Positions 45,939-54,807 of a stretch of 64,000 nt of DNA are shown here, piece after piece (the first letter of the stretch is position 1; each line of letters starts with the position of its first letter). This DNA comes from Leuconostoc carnosum (GTDB taxonomy: Bacteria > Bacillota > Bacilli > Lactobacillales > Lactobacillaceae), in NCBI RefSeq assembly GCF_014207505.1, contig NZ_JACHGL010000003.1:124001-188000 (forward strand). Direction: 5' to 3'. The notes beneath the pieces were generated by a model. The model was not told where the DNA came from and made no database searches. It was given only the letters and a program-made list of their open reading frames with translations. Both the position numbers and the translations under genes were made by a program.

Positions 45939-46199
45939 TTAAAGACGGTCACTTTTCAACACATGCGTCTGCATATGCCCAACTGTTTTTCGGCGCCGTG
46001 CCTCCCGATATAAATAATTGAATTTAGCTTTTGCTAGTGCTGTTTGTGCCTGAATCAAACGCACATTGACTTGTCCATCTAGCAAAGCTTCTTCTGAATT
46101 TTGTGCTGTATCCCAGTCAATTTTTGCTTTATCGATTTGAAAGACTAGGGATTGGTCATATTCTCGACGTAAATTATATTTCTTTTTACCAAATATCAT
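45939..46199 (-). CDS. yaaL: YaaL-family (DUF2508) protein
   Basis: 86 residues, cytoplasmic, rich in charged and helical sequence ([40 protein letters not shown]). Family of unknown function found next to recR in Firmicutes. Overlaps recR by four bases. No motif suggests a mechanism. Confidence 0.82.
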   Translation of the reverse strand: MIFGKKKYNLRREYDQSLVFQIDKAKIDWDTAQNSEEALLDGQVNVRLIQAQTALAKAKFNYLYREARRRKTVGHMQTHVLKSDRL

Positions 46200-46801
46200 A
46201 ATTCTGTTCGTCCTTGCACAGCCTTAATTAACGTTAATTGATCAGCGTAGTCAATATCAGAACCAACAGCTAGTCCATGTGCTAACCTTGTCACTTTTAA
46301 CCCAGCAGGCTTCAGCAGGCGTGCTAAATACATGGCAGTCGCCTCACCTTCAGCATTGACATTGGTCCCAACAATCACTTCATTAATTTCTTGATGCTCT
46401 GATAAACGTCGGATAAGACTAGGTAAATTAATGTCTTCTGGGCCTGTTCCTGCACTTGGTGAAATAATACCATTCAAGACATGGTACAAACCATGATAGT
46501 CACGAGTATTTTCCATGGCCATGACATCGCGTGAGTTTTCAACCACAAAAATCGTGGATTGGTCACGCGAATCATCCTGGCAAATCACACATGGGTTAAC
46601 ATTTTTTTCTGTAATATTGCCACAGATTTCACAAAATGTCAGATCTTGTTTAGCACTCGTGAGGGCCTTTGAAAAATCAAAAACATCGGTTTCATCCATA
46701 CCTAAGGTATAAAAGGCTAAGCGTGTAGCTGTTTTCACACCAATGCCTGGTAATTTGGTATAATTATCGATTAATTTTGCAATAGGTTCTGGATAATCCA
46801 T
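46196..46801 (-). CDS. recR: recombination protein RecR
   Basis: 201 residues. Helix-hairpin-helix [15 protein letters not shown], zinc finger CEICGN...CVICQD (all four cysteines kept), Toprim domain from [28 protein letters not shown]. Works with RecF/RecO in gap repair. It starts 34 bases after dnaX; the ybaB/ebfC gene that normally lies between them is missing. Confidence 0.97.
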   Translation of the reverse strand: MDYPEPIAKLIDNYTKLPGIGVKTATRLAFYTLGMDETDVFDFSKALTSAKQDLTFCEICGNITEKNVNPCVICQDDSRDQSTIFVVENSRDVMAMENTRDYHGLYHVLNGIISPSAGTGPEDINLPSLIRRLSEHQEINEVIVGTNVNAEGEATAMYLARLLKPAGLKVTRLAHGLAVGSDIDYADQLTLIKAVQGRTEL

Positions 46802-46835
46802 AAATTTAAAACGGCTATGATGGCCAATCCTTTCA

Positions 46836-48602
46836 TTAATCTACTACAGTCACGATATCATCACCAAATAATTTTTTTGCTTCTGCTACAATTGTTGGTT
46901 CACTCGTAATTTTATCTGATAATTTTACATCTGACAATGTCGCTTCTTTTTGCAAAGGACCGCTAACTCGCGCGACATCTGCCAATTTAACATCCGGAAC
47001 TGTGCCAGCTTTCAGCTGTTTAACATACGCAGCACGTTCTTGATGCCAATCATCCTGCGAAATCAGTACCATTTCAGCGGGTAATGATTGATCACGTAAA
47101 GCGCTATTTAACTGACTCTGCAAAGTTGTATCTTGCAAAGCTTGGACCAATAGCGCTGGATAATCAAAAGCCAATACAACAGCTTCATCACTCGCAGCTA
47201 CCGGTTCCGCAATGGTCAACATTGCTTGCTGTGTGACATCAAATTGGCCAATTAACGTTGCCCAATTCTCTTTAATACGCGTTAATGATTCTCGCTTAGC
47301 TGACTTTAAAACGGCAAATACAGCTTGTTGACCTGTTCTAGCAATTAATTTTTGAGAAGATGTTTGTGTTTGTACGTTGCCGTTACTATTATCGTTAATA
47401 GGTACCGGTTCAGATATTTTTTCTTCGCTTACAGTACGCTTATCTGCCGAACTTGTTGTAGATACTTTCTCAACTTGTTGTTCAGGTTTGCGATCTACCT
47501 GTTGTACTTCTTTGACAGCTTGATGGCTTGATGGTATAGGTTCATTATCTATTGTACTACTTTGTGTTGGATTCATACTTAATTTTACAGTTAATAATTC
47601 CAAATAAATGTCACTCTGCATTGTTTGCATTAACTGCTTTTGAATATCATCTAACGTCATCATCATTTTTTGAATCCGTGATGTACCTAATTGCTGTGTT
47701 AAAGCTTGAAGTTCTGTTAACGCAATCGTTGATTTAATTAATTCTGGTGCCACGTCAGCTAACATGACATCACGCAATAAACCAAGCACATCAGCAACAA
47801 ACCGTTGTGCATCTTTGCCTTCTAGTAAGATATCATGTAATGTTTTCAGACTGGCTTGTGTATCAAAGCCACTAACTTGCTGCAAATAAGTTAACAAGCG
47901 TTTCGTAGTTGTTGAACCAGTTACCTGCAAAGCATTATCAATCGTCACAATATCTGCACCAAAAGCAATGACTTGATCTAAAATTGATAATGCATCACGC
48001 ATGCCACCTTCAGCAACATTTGCAATAATACGCAATGCGCCTTCTTCATACTTAACATTCTGCTTTGTCAATATTTCTGCTAAACGTTTTTGAATAGTTG
48101 AACTACCAATACGCTTAAATTCAAACCGTTGTGTACGCGACAAAATTGTCACTGGTACTTTTTGTGGCTCCGTCGTGGCTAAAATAAATTTCACATTAAC
48201 TGGTGGTTCTTCTAGTGTTTTCAACAAAGCATTAAATGCACTGTTAGATAACATATGCACTTCATCAATAATATAAATTTTAAATGCTGCTTCAAGTGGT
48301 GCGTAATCGACATTTGTTAAAATATCGCGTATATCTTCTACTCGACTATTGGATGCCGCATCAAATTCAATGATATCAGGAATTTGTGAATCATCAGTAG
48401 CCGCATCAATACCATTAACTTCACGCGCAAAAATTTTAGCAGCAGATGTTTTACCCGTCCCGCGTGGTCCAGAAAATAAATATGCATGCCCTGTTTGATG
48501 TGTTTCAATGGCATTTTTAAGTGTTTGTGTAATAACCTCTTGACCAACCATATCATCAAATGTGCGTGGTCGATAAACCCGGTATAATGCTTGATATGCC
48601 AA
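46836..48602 (-). CDS. dnaX: DNA polymerase III tau/gamma subunit, TTG start, zinc module absent
   Basis: 588 residues from TTG at 48602 with GGAGGTGATAACA just before it; translation begins (M)[14 protein letters not shown]. Walker [23 protein letters not shown] Walker B, and [11 protein letters not shown]. The four-cysteine zinc cluster normally after Walker A is gone: the sequence runs from [19 protein letters not shown] straight to [17 protein letters not shown]. No cysteine was seen in the whole protein. The C-terminal third is a low-complexity linker (Ser/Thr/Glu-rich, 370-440) and a tau-like domain. No evident frameshift signal for a gamma form. Confidence 0.95.
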   Translation of the reverse strand: MAYQALYRVYRPRTFDDMVGQEVITQTLKNAIETHQTGHAYLFSGPRGTGKTSAAKIFAREVNGIDAATDDSQIPDIIEFDAASNSRVEDIRDILTNVDYAPLEAAFKIYIIDEVHMLSNSAFNALLKTLEEPPVNVKFILATTEPQKVPVTILSRTQRFEFKRIGSSTIQKRLAEILTKQNVKYEEGALRIIANVAEGGMRDALSILDQVIAFGADIVTIDNALQVTGSTTTKRLLTYLQQVSGFDTQASLKTLHDILLEGKDAQRFVADVLGLLRDVMLADVAPELIKSTIALTELQALTQQLGTSRIQKMMMTLDDIQKQLMQTMQSDIYLELLTVKLSMNPTQSSTIDNEPIPSSHQAVKEVQQVDRKPEQQVEKVSTTSSADKRTVSEEKISEPVPINDNSNGNVQTQTSSQKLIARTGQQAVFAVLKSAKRESLTRIKENWATLIGQFDVTQQAMLTIAEPVAASDEAVVLAFDYPALLVQALQDTTLQSQLNSALRDQSLPAEMVLISQDDWHQERAAYVKQLKAGTVPDVKLADVARVSGPLQKEATLSDVKLSDKITSEPTIVAEAKKLFGDDIVTVVD

Positions 48603-48692
48603 TGTTATCACCTCCAACTAACAAAAAAATATTAATATGTCATATACAGATTTTGTAGTTTATCCTAACTTGTTTTAACCACTAATCTTTAC

Positions 48693-48714
48693 AAAAAAAG
48701 ACCGCAAAGCGGTC
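48693..48714 (-). terminator. terminator after SRP RNA
   Basis: GACCGC-TTT-GCGGTC stem on the minus strand followed by TTTTTTT. Confidence 0.85.
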
Positions 48715-48715
48715 A

Positions 48716-48801
48716 AATATGTACACAAGCACAACTTCGAACAACCTTAGGGCTGCTACATTCCTGTCCTGACCCAGTTCGGGAGCCGACGCTTGCCTGC
48801 T
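48716..48801 (-). ncRNA. ffs: bacterial small SRP RNA (4.5S-like)
   Basis: The minus strand has the SRP domain IV hallmark GGTCAGGACAGGAATGTAGC followed by AGCCC, with flanking arms CAAGC/GCTTG closing the hairpin. Ends are approximate (about 85 bases). Promoter TTGCGT (48830-48835), 17-base spacer, TATAAT (48807-48812), lying partly within the end of the upstream HD gene. Position next to dnaX is usual in Firmicutes. Confidence 0.9.
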
Positions 48802-48827
48802 TTACTATTATATCTAATTTTTGGCAT

Positions 48828-49346
48828 TTACGCAAATACTTCAGCGACCTTTTTCACCCATTTAGTATGCCATGCAAAATAAGTTAAATAAGCCTTTGGT
48901 ATCATATACTCATTTACCGCCGCAAAATCATCTACTAATGAGACAATCCAACTTTCGCGATATTTTGGTAGTGCTATTGTAGCACCAAACATGTGCTTAA
49001 CAATGATATCTGCTTCTTTGTCATTAATGTGTGTAATTTTTTGCGCGTTTTCTAAAGCAATACGTGGGTGCACATAAGCATGCGAACCTTCTTCAAACTT
49101 TGTAACACGCCAATCATAATAAAATAAATCGTGCAAAAGTCCCGCACGTGCTGTAGCGGTTGCATCTGCCCCAATTTTTTTAGCAATAGTATATGATTGA
49201 TATGAAACTGAAACTGAGTGTCGTAAACGATTAGAAAAATGATGTTGCGTGTATTGCGCCAACTGCTGTACTTCATCACACTGTAATAAATCATCAACAA
49301 TATTCAAATAATCTTGATCCGTGCGCCAAGAATTGGGATTTTTCAT
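48828..49346 (-). CDS. HD-domain phosphohydrolase-like protein
   Basis: 172 residues. Metal-binding HD pattern: His in LRHSVSVSYQSY, His-Asp in ARAGLLHDLFYYD, further His in HAYVHPRIALENA and IVKHMFGA. Small stand-alone HD proteins of this type are common in lactobacilli and are thought to hydrolyse nucleotides; no substrate is known. It starts 45 bases after tadA ends. Confidence 0.85.
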   Translation of the reverse strand: MKNPNSWRTDQDYLNIVDDLLQCDEVQQLAQYTQHHFSNRLRHSVSVSYQSYTIAKKIGADATATARAGLLHDLFYYDWRVTKFEEGSHAYVHPRIALENAQKITHINDKEADIIVKHMFGATIALPKYRESWIVSLVDDFAAVNEYMIPKAYLTYFAWHTKWVKKVAEVFA

Positions 49347-49391
49347 GTAGTATTGACCTCTTTACGTTATGTTGATTATTATAATACAATT

Positions 49392-49916
49392 TCACAATTT
49401 TTGCTGACTATTTGCTTCATCGCTTTTTACACGTTGTCGTTTAGCTCGAATTTTAGCAAAGAAATTTTTCAACAGCTTACCAGATTCTTCACTACGAATG
49501 CCCACGTGAACGTCTACACGATGATTTAACCGTTCATCTTCTAATAATTTATACAATGACCGTGTCGCACCACCCTTAGTATCGTCTGCACCATAATAAA
49601 CAGCCGGGATTCGGGCATTAATAATCGCACCGGCACACATTACACAAGGTTCCAACGTTACAAATAAAGCCGTGTTTTCCAATCGCCAGGAATGTAAAGC
49701 TTGATTGGCTAATTCAATAACCAATAGTTCAGCATGCGCCGTTGCCAATTGGTTCGTCTCTCGATGGTTATGCGCGCGTGCAATCACCTGATTATCATAC
49801 ACAACAACTGCACCGATAGGCACCTCACCTTCTGCATCCGCCAATTTAGCCTCATTCAAAGCTTCTTGCATAAAATAATCAACTTGTTCATCGCTAAATG
49901 TTGGGCTAGTCGCCAT
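49392..49916 (-). CDS. tadA: tRNA-specific adenosine deaminase
   Basis: 174 residues. Zinc site HAE in ATAHAELLVIE and PCVMCAGAIINARI; EVPIGAVVVYDNQVIARAHN is the usual N-terminal core. Converts A34 to inosine in tRNA-Arg(ACG). Lysine/arginine-rich C-terminus. Overlaps the upstream methyltransferase gene by 11 bases. Confidence 0.96.
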   Translation of the reverse strand: MATSPTFSDEQVDYFMQEALNEAKLADAEGEVPIGAVVVYDNQVIARAHNHRETNQLATAHAELLVIELANQALHSWRLENTALFVTLEPCVMCAGAIINARIPAVYYGADDTKGGATRSLYKLLEDERLNHRVDVHVGIRSEESGKLLKNFFAKIRAKRQRVKSDEANSQQKL

Positions 49917-50535
49917 ATGTGCTCTCCAAAATATAGTATCCTTTGTTTTTATGAATCACTTTAGCATTACCAAATGCTGAAGCCATATTTTTTTGTGCTG
50001 ATGGTGCCCCTTGCTTCTTCTGCAAGACAGCAATTAGTTTACCACCTGGTAAAAGGTGGTGCATCGCATCTTGTAACATCGCAGTAACAACATTTTTTCC
50101 AGCTCGAATGGGTGGATTGGCTAATATCAAAGCATACTTATCCTGAACATTAGCATAAACATCAGATTGGAAAATATTCACTAATGAACTAACGCCGTTA
50201 CGTTCTGCATTCTTCCTTGCTAAATCCAGAGCCCGCTCATTAACATCCGTCATATCAACTTCTCGATCAAATGTTTTTGCCACAGCAATCCCCACAGGAC
50301 CATACCCAGTACCTAAATCTAATACTTTCCCTTCAATTAGTTTTGTATTAGGCAAAGCTTCTAGCATTGTTCGTGTACCAAAATCAACAGTTGATTTTGA
50401 AAAAACACCACTATCTGTTATAAAATGTAATGTTTGACCCAATAATTCAAAATCAAAGTTTTGATAATGATGATCAGAATTAGGATTTGAAGTGAAATAC
50501 ATTTCACCATCAATTTTTGCTTTAGATTCTACCAT
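49906..50535 (-). CDS. RsmC/YbxB-like class I methyltransferase
   Basis: 209 residues. SAM-binding loop VLDLGTGYGPVGIAVAK, acidic VDMTDVNERALDLARKNAERNG, and catalytic ILANPPIRAGKNVVT (NPPI). Corresponds to Bacillus YbxB, the rRNA-methylase-like gene that follows rplL in many Firmicutes. Exact nucleotide target not established. AAGGAG precedes the start. Confidence 0.9.
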   Translation of the reverse strand: MVESKAKIDGEMYFTSNPNSDHHYQNFDFELLGQTLHFITDSGVFSKSTVDFGTRTMLEALPNTKLIEGKVLDLGTGYGPVGIAVAKTFDREVDMTDVNERALDLARKNAERNGVSSLVNIFQSDVYANVQDKYALILANPPIRAGKNVVTAMLQDAMHHLLPGGKLIAVLQKKQGAPSAQKNMASAFGNAKVIHKNKGYYILESTYGD

Positions 50536-50557
50536 GAGAACTCCTTAAATTTATGTA

Positions 50558-50587
50558 CAAAAAAAGAAGTACCTAAGCACCTCTTTT
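50558..50587 (-). terminator. terminator after rplL
   Basis: AGAGGTGC and GGTACTTCT form a stem of about eight pairs (with G-U pairs) followed by TTTTTTT on the minus strand. Confidence 0.75.
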
Positions 50588-50598
50588 AATATGATGAA

Positions 50599-50964
50599 TT
50601 ACTTCAAAGTTACAGAAGCGCCTGTTTCTTCCAAAGTTGCCTTCAATTCATTGGCAGCAGCTTCATCAAGACCTTCTTTAATGATTGAAGGTGCATCATC
50701 AACTAATCCCTTAGCTTCCTTCAAACCAAGACCAGTTGCTTCACGAACTGCCTTGATAACCTTAACCTTAGCAGTACCTGCTGAAGTCAATTCTACGTCG
50801 AAGTCTGTCTTTGCAGCGGCTGCGCCGTCTGCTGCACCAGCTGCGGCTACAGGAGCTGCGGCTGAAACGTTAAATTCTTCTTCGATTGCTGAAACCAAAT
50901 CAGCCAAATCCAAGATTGTTGCATCCTTTAATGATGCGATAATCGCGTCTTTATCAAAAGCCAT
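50599..50964 (-). CDS. rplL: ribosomal protein L7/L12
   Basis: 121 residues from [15 protein letters not shown] at 50964 (GGAGGAT upstream). N-terminal dimerisation domain, Ala-rich hinge, C-terminal domain with [22 protein letters not shown]. Stalk protein binding L10 and translation factors. 46 bases after rplJ. Confidence 0.98.
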   Translation of the reverse strand: MAFDKDAIIASLKDATILDLADLVSAIEEEFNVSAAAPVAAAGAADGAAAAKTDFDVELTSAGTAKVKVIKAVREATGLGLKEAKGLVDDAPSIIKEGLDEAAANELKATLEETGASVTLK

Positions 50965-51010
50965 GATTAAATCCTCCAAATTGTTTTTTGTTTGTATTTG
51001 TTTTTAAAAA

Positions 51011-51544
51011 TTATTCAGCATCTGAAACTGCTTCAACAGCAGGTTCTTCGCCTTCTTCCAACTTCTCTTGCACAGCCTTAACAGCATATGCAAATGAACG
51101 GATTGAGAATTGGAATTCGGCCATCAACTGACCAAGCAAGCCTTCGCGTGATGGCAAAGAAGCATACTTATTAATGTCGGCTATGTTGGCAATATTGCCA
51201 TCAACAACACCACCTTTAATTTCCAACTTCTCGTTGGCGTCAGCAAACTTCTTCAAAATACGTGAAGGTGCAATAGCATCTTCTTCTGAGAAAGCGACAG
51301 CTGAAGGACCAGCAAAAAGGTCATTTAATTCAGCAAATCCGGCTTTTTCAGCGGCACGTGTCAAAATCTTGTTTTTGATTACTTCAAGTAAAACGCCTTC
51401 TTCACGCAATTGATGACGTAGCTCTGTAGATTGAGCAACTGTCAATCCACGAGCATCAACAACAACGGCTGAGGCAGCATTCTTGAATTGTTCAGCAACT
51501 TCTTCAACTTTTTGTGCTTTAACTGCAATAGTCTTTTCACTCAT
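51011..51544 (-). CDS. rplJ: ribosomal protein L10
   Basis: 177 residues. RGLTVAQSTELRHQLREEGV and VIKNKILTRAAEKAG are typical; C-terminal helix binds L12 dimers and is followed by an acidic tail (EEGEEPAVEAVSDAE). Expression with rplL is controlled through the L10 leader upstream. Confidence 0.98.
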   Translation of the reverse strand: MSEKTIAVKAQKVEEVAEQFKNAASAVVVDARGLTVAQSTELRHQLREEGVLLEVIKNKILTRAAEKAGFAELNDLFAGPSAVAFSEEDAIAPSRILKKFADANEKLEIKGGVVDGNIANIADINKYASLPSREGLLGQLMAEFQFSIRSFAYAVKAVQEKLEEGEEPAVEAVSDAE

Positions 51545-51574
51545 GATATATGTTCTCCTTTCTTTATATAATTA

Positions 51575-51690
51575 TTTTGCAAAAGAAATCCCGTGAGCCA
51601 ACAGACACACGGGAAAAGTTTTTAAACTTCCTCGGCAGGATAAATATTAAGGTATTACTACCTCCTGAGTCTTAGGCAAAATGATTTAAT
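51575..51690 (-). promoter_or_regulatory. L10 leader (autoregulatory RNA) of rplJL
   Basis: The minus strand has the L10 leader pattern CCTAAGACTCAGGAGG, then CCTGCCGAGGAAG, and a terminator-like stem CCCGTG/CACGGG followed by TTTCTTTT ending about 40 bases before rplJ. L10-L12 complex would bind it and reduce expression. Confidence 0.85.
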
Positions 51691-51700
51691 TTACTTAGTA

Positions 51701-51729
51701 AGTATATCAGATAAAACAAATATCGTCAA
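51701..51729 (-). promoter_or_regulatory. rplJL promoter
   Basis: TTGACG (51724-51729), 17-base spacer, TATACT (51701-51706), placed just after rplA and before the L10 leader. Confidence 0.7.
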
Positions 51730-51732
51730 ATC

Positions 51733-52425
51733 TTATAAAGCATTCAAGTCCAAAGCAACAGCTGGACCAAATGTTGATGAAATTGAAGCATGTTGTACGT
51801 AGGCACCTTTAACAGCAGCCGGACGTGACTTAAGAACTGTGTTAGCAATTGTTTGAACATTTTCAGTTAACTTAGCAACATCAAATGACACACGACCCAC
51901 AGGAACAGCAACGTTACCATCACGGTCTGTACGGTATGTTACTTGTCCACCCTTGGCATCTGAGACAGCCTTAGTAACATCCATTGTTACTGTGCCAGTC
52001 TTAGGGTTAGGCATCATACCCTTAGGACCTAAGATACGGGCAACACGGCCTACTTGAGCCATCATATCAGGTGTTGCAATAGCTGTATCAAAGTCTAACC
52101 AACCGCCTTGAATTTGAGCAACAAGATCAGCCGCACCGACAACATCAGCTCCAGCAGCTTCCGCTTCCTTAGCTTTGTCGCCTTGTGCAAAGACAATAAC
52201 CTTCTTATCTTTACCAGTACCATTTGGCAAAACAATAGCACCACGCAATTGTTGATCAGCTTGACGTGTATCAACGTTTAAATTAAAGACAACTTCAACT
52301 GAAGCATCAAATTTAGCGTAGTCCATTTCTTTAATCAATGAAACAGCATCATTCAAAGCGTAGTTCTTTTCAGCTTCTACTTTTGATAATGCTTCAATAT
52401 ACTTTTTACCATGCTTTTTAGTCAT
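51733..52425 (-). CDS. rplA: ribosomal protein L1
   Basis: 230 residues, usual length. [13 protein letters not shown] at the N-terminus, RQADQQLRGAIVLPNGTGK, MPNPKTGTVT and the C-terminal KGAYVQHASISSTFGPAV. Its ATG overlaps the rplK stop by one base (TAATG). Confidence 0.98.
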   Translation of the reverse strand: MTKKHGKKYIEALSKVEAEKNYALNDAVSLIKEMDYAKFDASVEVVFNLNVDTRQADQQLRGAIVLPNGTGKDKKVIVFAQGDKAKEAEAAGADVVGAADLVAQIQGGWLDFDTAIATPDMMAQVGRVARILGPKGMMPNPKTGTVTMDVTKAVSDAKGGQVTYRTDRDGNVAVPVGRVSFDVAKLTENVQTIANTVLKSRPAAVKGAYVQHASISSTFGPAVALDLNAL

Positions 52426-52889
52426 TATTCTGCGTCCTCCTTGATTGCTGTACCTTCAACAGTCAAGTCAACACCATCAACGGTAACACCCATTGAACGT
52501 GCTGTACCTTCGATCATACGCATAGCTGCTGTTACATCATTAGCATTTAAATCTGCCATTTTGTTTTCAGCAATTGCACGGATTTGATCCAAAGTAACGT
52601 TTCCAACCTTCTTAGTATTAGGTTCACCTGAACCCTTACCAACAAGCTTACGTAATTGATCAGCAGCGGGTGGTGTTTTTGTAACGAATTCGAATGAACG
52701 GTCATCAAAAACAGTGATTTCAACCGGAATGACTGAACCTGCTTGATCTGCAGTACGCGCGTTAAATTCCTTTGTGAATTGCGCGATATTAATGCCGGCT
52801 TGTCCCAAAGCTGGACCAACTGGTGGAGCTGGTGTTGCTTTAGCAGCGGCAATTTGTAGTTTAACTACTGTTGTAACTTTTTTAGCCAC
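52425..52889 (-). CDS. rplK: ribosomal protein L11, GTG start, acidic C-terminal extension
   Basis: 154 residues from GTG at 52889 (GAGGAAAAAATC before it), encoding (M)[31 protein letters not shown]. The family is normally about 141 residues; the extra C-terminal stretch [16 protein letters not shown] is acidic. The rest, including [18 protein letters not shown], is standard. Confidence 0.97.
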   Translation of the reverse strand: MAKKVTTVVKLQIAAAKATPAPPVGPALGQAGINIAQFTKEFNARTADQAGSVIPVEITVFDDRSFEFVTKTPPAADQLRKLVGKGSGEPNTKKVGNVTLDQIRAIAENKMADLNANDVTAAMRMIEGTARSMGVTVDGVDLTVEGTAIKEDAE

Positions 52890-53001
52890 GATTTTTTCCT
52901 CCTCGTGTTGTGGTAGACGCAGCTTTAGTGCTGCTCCCACGCATGTCGATGACATACTCTATAATTATATTAAAAAAATATTCAAAATGCAATAGTTAAA
53001 T

Positions 53002-53631
53002 TTAGGCTTGATCTAACACAGTATCAACATCAGCAAAGTCTAATTCTGTCGGTGTTTCACGACCAAAGACTTCAACTGTTGCTTCAAGCGTTTGCTTTTC
53101 TGTATCGACAACAGTCACTGTCCCTTCCATACCAGAAAATGGACCAGCAATAATTTTAACAATTTGACCTACTGCGACATCTAAGTCAACAACTTCACGT
53201 GTAACCATGCCCATACGCTTCATCAACAAATCGACTTCTTCAGGTAATAGTGAGTTTGGCTTTGAACCAGCACCGTGAGAACCCAAGAATCCAGTGACAC
53301 CAGGCGTGTTACGGACAACATACCATGCCTCATCTGTCATATTATAATCATGTGGCGTAGCCATTTCAACTAACACATAACCTGGAAAATCATTTTCCAC
53401 TGATGTCTTGGCTTCACCATCTTGAATGGTCGTGACTTCTTGTTCTGGTACCAAAATACGGAAAATTTGTTCTGACATCCCCATTGTTTGTGTACGTGAT
53501 TCTAAATTGGCCTTAACTTTGTGTTCATATCCTGAATAAGTATGAACAACAAACCATGACTTTTCAATGTTATCTGTATTTGATGCCGTTTCTTCAACAG
53601 TTTCTTCGGGTGTTTCATTATTTTCAGACAT
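53002..53631 (-). CDS. nusG: transcription antitermination/pausing factor NusG
   Basis: 209 residues. Acidic N-terminal extension (about 25), NGN domain KSWFVVHTYSGYEHKVKANLE, and KOW motif GQIVKIIAGPFSGMEGTV. The ATG at 53631 lacks a ribosome site; GGAGG lies 33 bases upstream inside a likely promoter (TTGAAA, 17 bases, TATATT), so its own transcript would have a leader of only about 14 bases. Confidence 0.97.
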   Translation of the reverse strand: MSENNETPEETVEETASNTDNIEKSWFVVHTYSGYEHKVKANLESRTQTMGMSEQIFRILVPEQEVTTIQDGEAKTSVENDFPGYVLVEMATPHDYNMTDEAWYVVRNTPGVTGFLGSHGAGSKPNSLLPEEVDLLMKRMGMVTREVVDLDVAVGQIVKIIAGPFSGMEGTVTVVDTEKQTLEATVEVFGRETPTELDFADVDTVLDQA

Positions 53632-53680
53632 AAAATTTAGTTGTGTATAATATACACATTTCCTCCATTCATTTCAATAG

Positions 53681-53706
53681 AAAAAAGAACTTCGCCGAGA
53701 AGTCCT
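53681..53706 (-). terminator. hairpin between secE and nusG
   Basis: AGGACTTC and GAAGTTCT form an eight-pair stem followed by TTTTTTC on the minus strand, so at least part of the rpmG-secE transcript should end before nusG. Confidence 0.7.
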
Positions 53707-53748
53707 TCTAGTTGTCTTTAGTATACTATACTTTTTGTAATTTCGCTA

Positions 53749-53922
53749 TTATTTCATAACAAAATTAAAGCCACTTTGCAAAAGCCAATCCATGCCACCT
53801 AAGAAAACAGCAAAGATAACAGAAACGGTAATAACAGTTACCGCTTCTTTTGAAGCTTGTTGTTGTGACAACCATGTCACTTTTTTCATTTCAGCTGCGA
53901 CGTTTCTAAAATAATTGAGCAT
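53749..53922 (-). CDS. secE: preprotein translocase subunit SecE
   Basis: 57 residues from MLNYFRNVAAEMKKVTWLS at 53922 (AAAGG upstream), the usual short Gram-positive form with a single membrane helix (31-52). The amphipathic helix EMKKVTWLSQQQASKEA is the family signature. Lies 11 bases after rpmG. Confidence 0.95.
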   Translation of the reverse strand: MLNYFRNVAAEMKKVTWLSQQQASKEAVTVITVSVIFAVFLGGMDWLLQSGFNFVMK

Positions 53923-53933
53923 ATTTGTAACCT

Positions 53934-54083
53934 TTATTTTGTTTGTTGGTGCAATGTATGTTTGCCACAGAATGAGCAAAACTTACTAACTGCTAAACGT
54001 TCTGTACGATCTTTTGACAATGCAACTGTGTAATTACGTGATCCACATACTGTACACGCAAGCGATACTTTATGACTAGCCAT
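53934..54083 (-). CDS. rpmG: ribosomal protein L33
   Basis: 49 residues from [18 protein letters not shown] at 54083 (GGAGG upstream). Zinc-type L33 with both CxxC pairs (CTVC, CSFC). First gene of rpmG-secE. Confidence 0.95.
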   Translation of the reverse strand: MASHKVSLACTVCGSRNYTVALSKDRTERLAVSKFCSFCGKHTLHQQTK

Positions 54084-54135
54084 GAGCTGCCTCCGTAAAT
54101 TTCTTATTTTAGCATAACATTTAAGCAGGTAAAAC

Positions 54136-54726
54136 TCAACGATTGAGTAGACCATAAAGAATGAGATCTAATAATTGTTGAATTCTTTCATGCATTGTTG
54201 TTGTACCATTGAGCGCATGAAAATCGCTAAATAGTGGTGATAGACTCGTAATAAAAAACGAACTAGCCATTTTTGAATCAATACCTTCCCGCAAAGGCAC
54301 CACTTCTTGACTGAAAAACTGTGCAATGGGCATGACATAATTACGACCAAAAACCATGCCTAATTCCTGCTGATGTTGTGGCGATAACGTATCAAAGCTA
54401 CCATGTATTAGTGAAAATACATCGCGTGGATGACGTGTTATAATCACCTCGGTTAACGCCACTAGCTGGTCAACAGGTTGTGGATATGTTTGGTCCAAAA
54501 TAGCCATCATATCAGTCATAACTTGGTTTCCTACGCGCTTAATCACCTCAACAAACAAAGTCTCTTTATCACCAAAATGATGATAAATCGCAGGTTGCGT
54601 GATTTTTAGTGCTTTAGCGATTTCACGTGTCGTCGTTTGTGCATAGCCATTCAATAAAAATTGCACAGTTGCCGCTTCTAAAATTTTGGCATATGTTTCT
54701 TCACTTTTACTCGGCTTCGTTACCAT
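54136..54726 (-). CDS. TetR-family transcriptional regulator
   Basis: 196 residues. N-terminal helix-turn-helix [44 protein letters not shown]; the C-terminal ligand domain is not assignable. It follows the YhgE/Pip-like membrane gene by 81 bases on the same strand, the usual pairing for regulators of efflux-like membrane proteins, so it may control that gene. A palindrome lies in that gene's promoter region. Confidence 0.92.
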   Translation of the reverse strand: MVTKPSKSEETYAKILEAATVQFLLNGYAQTTTREIAKALKITQPAIYHHFGDKETLFVEVIKRVGNQVMTDMMAILDQTYPQPVDQLVALTEVIITRHPRDVFSLIHGSFDTLSPQHQQELGMVFGRNYVMPIAQFFSQEVVPLREGIDSKMASSFFITSLSPLFSDFHALNGTTTMHERIQQLLDLILYGLLNR

Positions 54727-54807
54727 AACTCTAGTTTACACCCTTTAATGAGCTTAAAAAAGCATTAAAATTCTCATAATTAGCGTGGCTGATTGATTTC
54801 TCAGCCA

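Noticed and set aside
46836-48602. Programmed frameshift in dnaX producing a gamma form
   Set aside because: No convincing slippery run with a downstream stem was seen.
50591-51007. 138-codon plus-strand frame opposite rplL
   Set aside because: Ser/Ala-rich shadow of the L7/L12 coding strand.
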